From an uncultured Succinivibrionaceae bacterium (GTDB taxonomy: Bacteria; Pseudomonadota; Gammaproteobacteria; Enterobacterales; Succinivibrionaceae): a stretch of DNA of 64,000 bases. Numbering within the stretch: position 1 is the first letter of the stretch; each line of letters starts with the position of its first letter. The stretch covers positions 1 to 64,000 of the forward strand of contig CALXYT010000001.1 in NCBI GenBank assembly GCA_944393045.1, read 5' to 3'. A program made the position numbers and the translations under genes. Under the pieces are notes generated by a model that was not told the DNA's origin, did not search any database, and worked only from the letters and a program-made list of their open reading frames with translations. This document shows, in pieces, positions 47,134 through 55,327 of the stretch.

Positions 47134-48139
47134 GAGCGCGTGGCATGCACATTTTTTAATGGTTGAAAGTCCTAGAACCTGCGAGCACTCAGCAAGGTCA
47201 TAGTCGAAGGTTGGACAATGATATTGTGAGGTATTGGTCGGAGGTAGCTTGCATAGATGGGGGAATGTAAAGACTTCCTCATGGGGTTTTATAACCATAA
47301 ATACTGTGTAATAGCGTTTATTACCAAGGGGACATTTAAGCTCTCACCAATAAAAGAGAGTGTTCATACCTAAGGATAATGGGCAAAAGCGTTCACCTGG
47401 TATATCAACCACCGTTCTGAATGAACATTATGAAGATAAATTCCCAGATAGTAGCTTTAAGTTCACCTGGAAGAGTTTGTCACAATGCGACAGATAGAGT
47501 ATTAGAGGTTGCAGAAGAAGGATATATCTATGTTATAGATATGGAACAAGGAAAGTTTATTGCTTAGAGTCAAGATAATTGACCAACTAGCTGCTCGATA
47601 GCAGGGGAATTAGTTTTGTAAGGTATGCAGATGACTGCATGATATTTGCTGAAAGTGAAAGAGCTGTGTATGGAATCCCTGAAAGTAAAACTAAGTTTAT
47701 CGAGGGTAAATTTTTTCAGCAGATTACCCACGATAAGACGAAGATAGACAGGTTAGGAATTTTCCCCATGTTTTCAGGATTTGGTTCTTATCAGACTGCG
47801 GACGGCTGGAAAGTGTCCGTTCACAAGAAGAGTAGAGACAAATTCACAAAGAAGATGCGTGAAATTCTTACGAGGAAATGTCCAAGGGGAAAACAAATCC
47901 CCCTGAAGCAATTTAATATTGTTTTAAAGAGGGATAACTACTTCAGGCTATGTATCAGTAAATCCCATATGAATAGGGAGATGCTTGGATAAGAAGGAGA
48001 ATACGCCAAATACTTGTAGTGTCATGGATAAGGAGCGTAACCATACTGGAAATTACGTTCAATGGCAAGGCCCCTATTATGAGGTGGAACGGTTAGGGTG
48101 TCTATAGGGGGAGGATAAAACCAATCCCCCTTGCTCTAC
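47134..48139 (+). mobile_element. Degenerate group II intron, copy 2
   Basis: Begins GAGCGCG at 47134 (GUGCG with the second base changed) and ends CTCTAC at 48139. The 5' end aligns base-for-base with copy 1 over TTAATGGTTGAAAGTCCT. Domain VI-like pairing GGGGGAGGAT/ATCCCCC lies at about 48106-48130, with a domain V-like GGTGGAACGG before it. At 1006 nt it has lost about half of a full intron, in a different way from copy 1. It sits 6 nt past the gpsA terminator and runs to 71 nt before the nfuA stop. Confidence 0.8.
47423..47992 (+). pseudogene. Group II intron reverse transcriptase remnant, copy 2
   Basis: The first part, in two frames, reads EHYEDKFPDSSFKF and then NATDRVLEVAEEGYIYVIDM (about 47423-47549), the RT1-RT3 region with the metal-binding Asp. 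A stop follows, and the RT4 region is gone. The reading frame 47606-47992 starts GISFVRYADDCMIF, so the catalytic YADD (47624-47635) is intact. It continues through KTKFIEGK, HDKTK, the VHKKSRDKF maturase segment and ends MLG. The internal deletion and stops make it non-functional. Confidence 0.78.
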
Positions 48140-48210
48140 TGGAGTAAAATACACAACTAATGGAAAATAGTATAACAGAATGAACCTTAAAATAAAGCTA
48201 CAATTAAAGC

Positions 48211-48801
48211 TTAATCTTCAGGTTTATAAGTTTGGTCTGTTATTTCATGCTCTGTGGTATCGATGACTTCTTTTATCATTCCAGGAAAGGCCGATTTCAA
48301 ATTTGATTCAATACCATCTTTAAGGGTGATATTTACCATTGAGCAACCACGACATCCACCACCAAAGGCAACTTTTACTATACCATCTTCAGTAGCACTT
48401 ATTAGTTTGGCAAATCCACCATGCGCTGCGAGTGATGGATTGATTGTAGTACGAAAGAATGCTTCAAGTTTATCATATAAAGAAGCATCATCAGCTACGT
48501 CTTGTCTTTTTAGTAACGGAGCTTTAAAGGTAAGTGAGCCTTTATTTTGGTCATCATATTTAAAATCGATAACTGCATCAACTAGATAAGGTTGAGAGCT
48601 TTTATCGATTACTAATTCAAAATTATGGTATTGGAAGAAATCATCGGCACCAGTTACCATATCTTCAGGGCAATAAAGAATGCCACATTCAACACCTGGA
48701 GTACCAGGATTAGAAACAAATACTCTAATTCTAGTGTTTGGTGCTTGAGTAGCGAGAAGTTGAACAAAATATTCTTGCGCTTTATCAGTAATGGTAATCA
48801 T
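48211..48801 (-). CDS. nfuA: Fe/S biogenesis protein NfuA
   Basis: 196 residues (E. coli 191). N-terminal degenerate A-type carrier domain (1-95) and C-terminal Nfu domain with Cys150 and Cys153 in GGGCRGCSMVN, which ligate a 4Fe-4S cluster at the dimer interface. Delivers clusters to targets under oxidative stress or iron limitation. Monocistronic and divergent from pckA. Confidence 0.96.
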   Translation of the reverse strand: MITITDKAQEYFVQLLATQAPNTRIRVFVSNPGTPGVECGILYCPEDMVTGADDFFQYHNFELVIDKSSQPYLVDAVIDFKYDDQNKGSLTFKAPLLKRQDVADDASLYDKLEAFFRTTINPSLAAHGGFAKLISATEDGIVKVAFGGGCRGCSMVNITLKDGIESNLKSAFPGMIKEVIDTTEHEITDQTYKPED

Positions 48802-49178
48802 AAAAGGTATTATCCTAAAGAAACTTACAATAGTCTATATTTTGCCATATTAGCAGTAATTTAAAAAGAATAATAGAGTAAATAACGTAAAAATAGCTTA
48901 AGCAAGAATAATTACTAGATAACTTTAATAAAATATGTGAAAGTTGTTGCAAACTTGAAAATATATATCATCTTGTTTTGATTTTTGCTAGTGGTAAGAA
49001 ACTTTGTCCCTTGTTTTATGCTTAAAAAATAAGCAACTTTTCTGAAAGACGATTATTTCTAAAAAAAATTACATAATTTTTAAAATAATTTTGCGCAAAC
49101 AATAGACTAGCAACATCTTTTCAGCTAAAATTAAGCAAGTTTAGTTTCTATTTTTTTTCATTCGGAGAAACAAATTAA
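48802..49178. other. nfuA-pckA divergent intergenic region
   Basis: About 377 AT-rich nt, no gene seen. It must hold the strong pckA promoter, but I could not fix the boxes. TGTGAAAGTTGTTGCAAA (48938-48955) is half like a CRP site (TGTGA kept, second half poor). TAAAAT at about 49126 is a possible -10. GGAGA precedes the pckA ATG. Confidence 0.45.
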
Positions 49179-50780
49179 ATGGCAATTAGCTTAGAAAAGT
49201 ATGGCATTACTGGTGCTACAGAAATTATCCACAACCCTTCATATGATCAATTATATGCTGAAGAAACTAACCCAGCATTAGAAGGCTATGAAAAGGGTCA
49301 GGTAACTGAAATGGGTGCTGTAAACGTAATGACAGGCGTTTACACAGGTCGTTCACCAAAGGATAAGTTCTTTGTTATGGATGATACTACCAAAGATACT
49401 ATTTGGTGGACTTCTGATGAATATAAGAACGATAACAAGCCTCTTTCTCAGGACAGCTGGAAAGTATTAAAGGATATCGCAACTAAGGAACTTTCTAACA
49501 AGAAGCTTTACGTTGTTGATGCTTTCTGTGGTGCTAACGAAAACACTCGTTTAAAGATTCGTTTCATCATGGAAGTGGCTTGGCAGGCACACTTCGTTAC
49601 TAATATGTTCATTCGCCCAACAGCTGAAGAATTAGCTAACTTCGGTGAACCAGATTTCGTTGTAATGAATGCTTCTAAGGCTAAGGTTGAAAACTATAAG
49701 GAATTAGGTTTAAATTCTGAAACTGCAGTTGTATTTAACCTTACTGAAAAGGTTCAGGTTATCATCAACACTTGGTACGGCGGTGAAATGAAGAAGGGTA
49801 TGTTCTCTTACATGAACTACCTCTTACCTTTAAAGGGTATCGCTTCAATGCACTGCTCAGCTAACACTAACAAGGATGGCGAAACTGCAATCTTCTTTGG
49901 TCTATCAGGTACTGGTAAGACTACACTTTCAACTGATCCAAAGCGTGAACTTATCGGTGATGATGAACACGGTTGGGATGATGATGGCGTATTTAACTTT
50001 GAAGGCGGTTGCTATGCTAAGGTTATCAACCTTTCAAAGGAAAATGAACCAGATATTTGGAATGCGATCAAGCGTGATGCATTATTAGAAAACGTAACAG
50101 TTGCTGCTGATGGCAAGATTGACTTTGCTGATAAGTCTGTAACTGAAAACACTCGTGTTTCTTACCCAATTTACCACATCAAGAACATCGTTAAGCCTGT
50201 ATCTAAGGCTCCAGCAGCTAAGAAGGTAATCTTCTTATCAGCTGATGCTTTCGGTGTTTTACCTCCAGTATCAATCCTTGATAAGGAACAGACTCAGTAC
50301 TACTTCTTATCAGGCTTTACTGCTAAGTTAGCAGGTACTGAACGTGGTATTACTGAACCTACTCCAACCTTCTCAGCATGTTTCGGTGCTGCATTCCTTT
50401 CTTTACACCCAACTAAGTACGGTGAAGAACTTGTTAAGAAGATGGAAAAGTCAGGAGCTACTGCATACTTAGTAAATACTGGTTGGAACGGTACTGGTAA
50501 GCGTATTTCTATTAAGGATACTCGTGGTATTATCGATGCTATCCTTGATGGTTCTATCGACAAGGCTGATACAAAGACTATCCCAGTATTCAATTTCAAG
50601 GTTCCTACTGCATTACCTGGTGTTGATTCTAACATTCTTGACCCACGTGATACTTATGCAGATAAGGCTGAATGGGATAAGAGAGCAGAAGATCTTGCTC
50701 AGCGTTTTATCAAGAACTTTGCTAAGTTCACTGGTAATGAACATGGTAAGGCTTTAGTTAAAGCAGGTCCAAAGCTTTAA
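49179..50780 (+). CDS. pckA: Phosphoenolpyruvate carboxykinase (ATP)
   Basis: 533 residues. Interconverts oxaloacetate + ATP with PEP + CO2 + ADP; in succinate-producing fermenters it can run in the carboxylating direction. P-loop GLSGTGKTT at 241-249, the kinase-2 region [20 protein letters not shown], and the substrate motif [11 protein letters not shown]. Codon use is strikingly different from neighbours: AAG, GAA and TTC preferred, with ATC and AAC frequent, the mark of a very highly expressed gene rather than foreign DNA. Own strong terminator. Confidence 0.98.
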   Translation: MAISLEKYGITGATEIIHNPSYDQLYAEETNPALEGYEKGQVTEMGAVNVMTGVYTGRSPKDKFFVMDDTTKDTIWWTSDEYKNDNKPLSQDSWKVLKDIATKELSNKKLYVVDAFCGANENTRLKIRFIMEVAWQAHFVTNMFIRPTAEELANFGEPDFVVMNASKAKVENYKELGLNSETAVVFNLTEKVQVIINTWYGGEMKKGMFSYMNYLLPLKGIASMHCSANTNKDGETAIFFGLSGTGKTTLSTDPKRELIGDDEHGWDDDGVFNFEGGCYAKVINLSKENEPDIWNAIKRDALLENVTVAADGKIDFADKSVTENTRVSYPIYHIKNIVKPVSKAPAAKKVIFLSADAFGVLPPVSILDKEQTQYYFLSGFTAKLAGTERGITEPTPTFSACFGAAFLSLHPTKYGEELVKKMEKSGATAYLVNTGWNGTGKRISIKDTRGIIDAILDGSIDKADTKTIPVFNFKVPTALPGVDSNILDPRDTYADKAEWDKRAEDLAQRFIKNFAKFTGNEHGKALVKAGPKL

Positions 50781-50805
50781 TATATAATTTTTAAATATTC
50801 ATTAT

Positions 50806-50831
50806 AAAACCGCCTTATGGGCGGTTTTTTT
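50806..50831 (+). terminator. Terminator of pckA
   Basis: AAAACCGCC (50806-50814), loop TTATG, GGCGGTTTT (50820-50828), continuing to seven T. Confidence 0.95.
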
Positions 50832-50844
50832 ATAGGGAGTAGGT

Positions 50845-51453
50845 ATGTCAATTTCATATGTTACTATCGAAGGTTACGCCCTTATTAAAGCAGAATTTAA
50901 TGATATATGGTTTAATTTACGCCCTGATGTAGCTCAAAAACTTCATTGGGCAGCATCATTAGGTGACAGAAGTGAAAATGCAGATTATCAATATAATAAA
51001 AGACTGTTAAGAGAAATAGATATACGTGTTAAGCAATTATCAGACATTTTAGATAATGTAAAAACATTAGATCGCAGTGCTGATATAGATCGTGATAATA
51101 AAATCTACTTCGGAGCATATGTTGAAATTGAAAATGATAATGGCGTTATTAAACATGTGCGCATTGTAGGTGAACATGAAACTTATGGTCGTGAAGGTTA
51201 CATTTCAATAAAAAGCCCAATGGCTAAAGGTTTACTTAATCAAGGCATTGATGATGAGGCGCTAATACATACTCCTAAAGGTGATGTTATTTGGTATGTT
51301 AATAAAATTTCCTCTAAATTAGAACCTTGGTATGGTAAAGAAGGTAAGCCAGTATTTAAGTTCGATACTAAAAACGATCAAAAACCCCCTGAGATGTCAG
51401 AAGAAGAATTAAAGCGTATTAAGGAAGAGTATTTAAGACATTTAGCAAGTTAG
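50845..51453 (+). CDS. greB: Transcript cleavage factor GreB, with C-terminal extension
   Basis: 202 residues. Rescues backtracked RNA polymerase by stimulating transcript cleavage. The coiled coil carries WAASLGDRSENADYQYNKRLLREID, whose acidic tip (D, E) is catalytic. The FKBP-like domain (about 90-155) includes RIVGEHETYGREGYISI and SPMAKGLL. E. coli GreB ends near residue 158; here a further tail of about 45 charged residues (EPWYGKEGKPVF, EMSEEELKRIKEEYL) follows. Its stop overlaps by 4 nt the convergent gene on the other strand, with no terminator between. Confidence 0.93.
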   Translation: MSISYVTIEGYALIKAEFNDIWFNLRPDVAQKLHWAASLGDRSENADYQYNKRLLREIDIRVKQLSDILDNVKTLDRSADIDRDNKIYFGAYVEIENDNGVIKHVRIVGEHETYGREGYISIKSPMAKGLLNQGIDDEALIHTPKGDVIWYVNKISSKLEPWYGKEGKPVFKFDTKNDQKPPEMSEEELKRIKEEYLRHLAS

Positions 51454-52199
51454 CTGTAAGAATTGATACGGCTACCTAAATTACGAGGCGCATAGGAGGC
51501 CTGATATCTTCTTTGGATAGCTAAAATGGTGCTTTTTAAGATATTACGTTCATTGTTACTATCACTACTAATTGCCTCATTTGTAAGATTGCCTATATTT
51601 GAGGTTGTAGGCTCTATGCTACTAGTAGATGCCACAATATCATCTTTATTTAGGGAATTTGGATTTTCTAAAAGTTGCTCATTTTTTTCAGCTTGTGCCT
51701 TTTTGGCAATTTGCGCAGCTTCATTGGCAACTTTTAAATCAGCACTTGACGGTTCACTGGGTGCTAATGCAGCACTTCGTACTTGCTCCATTTTAGCAAT
51801 GGTTTCATCGGGAGTGCTTTCTTCACTAAGCGAAATATTTACGGAACCATCGGTTATGTATTTTTTACCGTCAGGACCTGTGGTGTAGGTATAATTTGGA
51901 CTTTGAGCATATTGCCCACCAGTTTGTTTATGGGCATTTTCATGGGTGATCACCTCCTGCTCTCGTTTTTTTAAATCGTTTATCTTCTCTTTTTCTTGAA
52001 CAGTTATGCTTAATGCAACATTTACCCCAGAGGTATCGCTTTGGTCATTAAGTTTAAATGACGTGGAGTTCTTGTCTTGATTAGTTTTTTGAGAAATCGA
52101 AGCCGTTACTTTATTTTTAAAAATAGGCCTAATGCCGTTTTGGAGCAGAATCTTTTCTGAACGGCTAAGGTTATCATACAATAAAGTAGAGCTTACCAT
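51450..52199 (-). CDS. SprA-related putative metallopeptidase
   Basis: 249 residues. The central block REQEVITHENAHKQTGG, then YTTGPDGKKYITDGSVNI, then AALAPSEPSSADLKVANEA, matches the SprA-related family (PF12118) as I know it. HENAH is a HExxH-type zinc motif (about residues 97-101), so a peptidase is suggested but activity is not established. N- and C-terminal parts are low-complexity and Ser/Asn/Gln-rich, with no signal peptide. It follows the small rod-like protein gene by 9 nt on the same strand. Confidence 0.78.
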   Translation of the reverse strand: MVSSTLLYDNLSRSEKILLQNGIRPIFKNKVTASISQKTNQDKNSTSFKLNDQSDTSGVNVALSITVQEKEKINDLKKREQEVITHENAHKQTGGQYAQSPNYTYTTGPDGKKYITDGSVNISLSEESTPDETIAKMEQVRSAALAPSEPSSADLKVANEAAQIAKKAQAEKNEQLLENPNSLNKDDIVASTSSIEPTTSNIGNLTNEAISSDSNNERNILKSTILAIQRRYQASYAPRNLGSRINSYS

Positions 52200-52208
52200 A
52201 TATTGGTC

Positions 52209-52424
52209 CTACACTTTTATATCGATAAGACTTTGTAAGGTATCATTTTGGACTTCTATTACTTTAGTGCCTGCCTTAGTAAGTTGTTCACTCTCAATAA
52301 GCTCTACAGCATTTTGAGGAAGGTTAGTATTGTTATTGTCTAGCGCAATATTTTGCGAGGCCTTATAAAGTTTATTTTGCCCTTTATAAATAGCGTCCAT
52401 ACCTAAGTATAAAGAATCTAACAT
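52209..52424 (-). CDS. Small protein resembling a flagellar rod terminus
   Basis: 71 residues. The start MLDSLYLGMDAIYKGQNKLYKASQNIA recalls the N-terminal helix of rod/hook proteins (with NIA in place of NIAN), and the end VIEVQNDTLQSLIDIKV recalls their C-terminal helix. It has essentially these two helices without a middle domain. AGGAGG lies eight bases before the ATG, so translation should be strong. No flagellar genes are nearby. Function unknown; pairing with the SprA-related gene may matter. Confidence 0.65.
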   Translation of the reverse strand: MLDSLYLGMDAIYKGQNKLYKASQNIALDNNNTNLPQNAVELIESEQLTKAGTKVIEVQNDTLQSLIDIKV

Positions 52425-52586
52425 AGTGACTCCCTCCTAATATTGATTGTACATTATTTATACAGAAAAAGTTGTGAGAGTTGCTACGATTTAGCACAAA
52501 ATAAAAAAAATTGCACATATGCAATGTAAAAAACATAAAAATATCAGGAAGTAACAAGTTAGTAACTACTCTTAGAGCAAATTTAT

Positions 52587-53366
52587 TTAAAAAAAGTAAG
52601 TAGTTAAAAAGTCCGTTACAATATTTACAAACTCTACTGGTTCTGAAATAAATGGAGCGTGAGAGCTTTTATCAAAGATATAAATCTTTGTATCGTTTTT
52701 ATGTGGCCAAATATATGATTGTGAAGGAGGTGTTAATCTATCATTTTTACCATAAAGGTGCAAAGTAGGGGGCGTAATTCTACTAACAGATGCTCGTAAA
52801 TCTTCATCGATTAATGTTTTTAAACCTGCCATAAGTTCATAGAACTGTGGACTTGGAGCTTCCTTTAAATAGCTTTTAATTTTTTTTATATCTTCTCTCA
52901 TAGTTTTTGAGCCTAATGCCTGCATAGTTAAAAACTTATCGATAATAACATTAGCATTTTTTTTAGTAAGTAAGGAGGTAAGACTATCAAGAAGCTTTTT
53001 ATCGATCCCTGGCCACTTGGTATTAAGATCTTGGGTAAATCTTGGACTTGATGAGCAGGTGATTAGCGAGTGGTTATCAGGATGTAAAATTACATATTTT
53101 AAGGCCAATAAACCTCCTAAAGACCAACCAAGGATTGCGCTATTAGGTTTTATAGTTTCCTCGAGCGATAAGATTATGCCATCAGCTCGATTAGCAGGAA
53201 TATTTACGTTAATACCATAACCTGGTAAATCAATGCATACTACATGAAAAGTTTTTGCAAGCTTTGGGACTATCTCATAAAAAATACGTGAACAAACACC
53301 CCATCCATGAATAAGATAAAGAGTGTTGGGATTTGTACTACCAAATTCCACAATATCAAGTTTCAT
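52587..53366 (-). CDS. bioH: Pimeloyl-[acyl-carrier protein] methyl ester esterase BioH
   Basis: 259 residues, alpha/beta hydrolase. Catalytic Ser82 in GWSLGG, Asp in YGKNDRL and His in SSHAPF; LIHGWG forms the oxyanion region. SSPRF...WPGI and LQALGSKTMREDIK match E. coli BioH. It frees pimeloyl-ACP for biotin ring assembly. Monocistronic; other bio genes are not in the window. Confidence 0.88.
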   Translation of the reverse strand: MKLDIVEFGSTNPNTLYLIHGWGVCSRIFYEIVPKLAKTFHVVCIDLPGYGINVNIPANRADGIILSLEETIKPNSAILGWSLGGLLALKYVILHPDNHSLITCSSSPRFTQDLNTKWPGIDKKLLDSLTSLLTKKNANVIIDKFLTMQALGSKTMREDIKKIKSYLKEAPSPQFYELMAGLKTLIDEDLRASVSRITPPTLHLYGKNDRLTPPSQSYIWPHKNDTKIYIFDKSSHAPFISEPVEFVNIVTDFLTTYFF

Positions 53367-53562
53367 TATGGCTTAATTCCTCGTATCTTAAATCTAAAAG
53401 ATTATACTACATAACACAAAAGCAAACCCACTTTTTAAAAAATGCTCTTATAAACCAACTCAAAAAATTTTAGTAGCAGAAAATTTTAAAGAAAATTTTT
53501 GCAGCGATACATAAAAAAGTGTAGCAAGAAGCAGTTTTAATTTTGTGCATATTAGGTAGGTG

Positions 53563-53579
53563 TGTACAATTATGGTGCA
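53563..53579 (+). promoter_or_regulatory. NtrC-binding site upstream of amtB
   Basis: TGTACAATTATGGTGCA matches the NtrC consensus TGCAC-N5-TGGTGCA with one deviation in the left arm. It lies about 90 nt upstream of the sigma-54 -24 element, the usual enhancer distance. Confidence 0.75.
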
Positions 53580-53651
53580 GAAATCTTAGGCAAAAACTGT
53601 AAAAAATATATTTTTTAAGTGCAAAACCGTAAAAATTCAAATTTTTTGCTC

Positions 53652-53668
53652 TTGGCACAGTTGGTGCA
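53652..53668 (+). promoter_or_regulatory. Sigma-54 promoter of amtB
   Basis: TTGGCACAGTTGGTGCA: the -24 GG (53654-53655) and -12 GC (53666-53667) are exactly 10 nt apart, with a full TGGCAC -24 box. Transcription would start about 53679, giving a 40-nt leader. Fits nitrogen control by NtrC/RpoN. Confidence 0.82.
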
Positions 53669-53718
53669 GCTGTGAGTATGTGTAACTTTTAACTAATTCA
53701 TACTTTAGGAGAATAATA

Positions 53719-55086
53719 ATGAGACGAATACTAGCATGGTTAGCATTAGCAACCACATTATGCTTTTCGGCACCAGTACTGGCTCAAGAAGGTGCAGAGG
53801 TTGTAACTGCTGTGCAAGAGGTTGCTACACAAGCTCCAGTAGCACCAGAAGCAAGTACAGTTGATAATGGCTTTGTAATGATTTGTACCGCTTTAGTAAT
53901 TTTAATGTCTATTCCTGGTATTGCATTATTTTATGGTGGTTTAGTACGTGCTAAGAATATGCTATCAATCTTAGTACAGGCATTTGTAATTTTTGCGCTA
54001 ATGTATGTGCTTTGGGCAATATACGGTTACTCTTTAGCATTTACCTCAAGTGATAGCGAAACGGTTAATCAGATTATTGGTAGTTTGGATAAGTTTTTAA
54101 TGATGGGTATTACTCCTGAGACAGTAACAGGTTCATTATCAGACTTAACATTCTTCTCTTTCCAAGGTGCCTTTGCTGCTATTACTGCATGTTTGATTAT
54201 TGGTTCCTTTGCTGAAAGAATTAAGTTTAGTGCATTATTATTTGTAATAGTTGTTTGGTTTACCTTCTCATACTTACCATTATGTCATATGGTTTGGGGC
54301 GGTGGCTATATCGATAGCGCATGGCACGCATGGGACTTCGCAGGTGGTACAGTAGTTCATATTAACGCTGCAATCTGTGCTTTAGTTGGTGCATATTTCA
54401 CTGGTAAGCGTACAGGTTTAGGACGTGAAATCATGGCTCCACATAACCTAGTAATGACAATGATTGGTGCTTCTTTACTATGGGTAGGTTGGTTTGGCTT
54501 TAACGCAGGTTCTGAATTAGCTGCTGATGGTACTGCGGCTCTAGCATTCGCTAACACTTGTGTAGCTCCAGCTGCTGCAACCTTAGCTTGGTTATTTGCT
54601 GAATGGATTTTATTAGGTCGTCCTTCACTCTTAGGTGCGTGTTCAGGTGGTGTTGCAGGTCTTGTAGCTATTACTCCAGCTTGTGCATTCGTAAACGTTG
54701 GTGGTGCTTTAATTATCGGTTTAGTTGCAGGTTTTGTATGCTTATGGGGTATCCATGGCTTAAAGAAGCTCTTACATGTAGATGATGCTCTTGATGTATT
54801 TGGTGTTCACGGTGTAGGTGGTATTGTTGGTGCGTTACTTACTGGTATCTTTTGTGCTCCTTCATTAGGTGGTATGGGCTTCAAAGACGGTTGGGATTCA
54901 ATTGCAGGTCAGTTTACTGGTCAGTTAGTATCTGTTGTAGTAACTGTTGTATGGTGTGGCGTAGTTTCAATTGTAGCATTCTATTTAGCATCTAAGATCT
55001 TCGGTGGTGTAAGAGTTACCCACGATGAAGAACTTGAAGGTCTTGACTTAACAAGTCATGGGGAACGTGCTTACAACATCTTATAA
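53719..55086 (+). CDS. amtB: Ammonium transporter AmtB
   Basis: 455 residues. Signal peptide (MRRILAWLALATTLCFSAPVLA), an Ala/Val/Gln-rich spacer, then 11 membrane helices. Pore twin His are in LCHMVWGGG and FGVHGVGGIVG; FYGGLVRAKN and FAGGTVVHINA are family signatures. Preceded by TAGGAGA. The sigma-54 promoter and NtrC site predict induction under nitrogen limitation. glnK, which usually forms an operon with amtB, is not adjacent, although the C-terminal tail that would meet a PII protein is kept (DEELEGLDLTSHGERAY). Confidence 0.97.
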   Translation: MRRILAWLALATTLCFSAPVLAQEGAEVVTAVQEVATQAPVAPEASTVDNGFVMICTALVILMSIPGIALFYGGLVRAKNMLSILVQAFVIFALMYVLWAIYGYSLAFTSSDSETVNQIIGSLDKFLMMGITPETVTGSLSDLTFFSFQGAFAAITACLIIGSFAERIKFSALLFVIVVWFTFSYLPLCHMVWGGGYIDSAWHAWDFAGGTVVHINAAICALVGAYFTGKRTGLGREIMAPHNLVMTMIGASLLWVGWFGFNAGSELAADGTAALAFANTCVAPAAATLAWLFAEWILLGRPSLLGACSGGVAGLVAITPACAFVNVGGALIIGLVAGFVCLWGIHGLKKLLHVDDALDVFGVHGVGGIVGALLTGIFCAPSLGGMGFKDGWDSIAGQFTGQLVSVVVTVVWCGVVSIVAFYLASKIFGGVRVTHDEELEGLDLTSHGERAYNIL

Positions 55087-55116
55087 GATAATTACATATT
55101 AAATTAGGAAGAATTT

Positions 55117-55150
55117 TAAAAGAGCTGACAACGGGAGTCAGTTCTTTTTT
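55117..55150 (+). terminator. Terminator of amtB
   Basis: AGAGCTGAC (55121-55129) pairs with GTCAGTTCT (55137-55145) with one G-U pair; six T end the run. Confidence 0.88.
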
Positions 55151-55264
55151 ATTTGTAAAAATTGGTATGACACTAAATGTGTGAGAAAAGAAAGAATTCA
55201 AGAAGGTAATAAAGATATAAAGAAAAAAATCAGCTAAGCAAGTAAAATAAGCATATCATATAAA

Positions 55265-55301
55265 CAAAATAAAAGGGTAGGGGAGCATCGCTACCTTACC
55301 C
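55265..55301 (-). terminator. Terminator of hslR-hslO
   Basis: On the minus strand GGGTA...TACCC (outer) encloses GG/CC and AGC/GCT pairs around GAT, with two mismatches, followed by TTTTATTTT. It lies 27 nt past the hslO stop. Confidence 0.7.
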
Positions 55302-55327
55302 AAAACCTAAAAAAAGAATATTGCTCT

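Larger units (their letters stand above)
53367..53718. other. bioH-amtB intergenic region
   Basis: About 350 nt. The right half holds the NtrC-like site (53563-53579) and the sigma-54 promoter (53652-53668) for amtB. The left half shows no gene or clear structure. Confidence 0.6.

Noticed and set aside
48938-48955. CRP site upstream of pckA
   Set aside because: Only one half (TGTGA) fits; the second half-site is poor.
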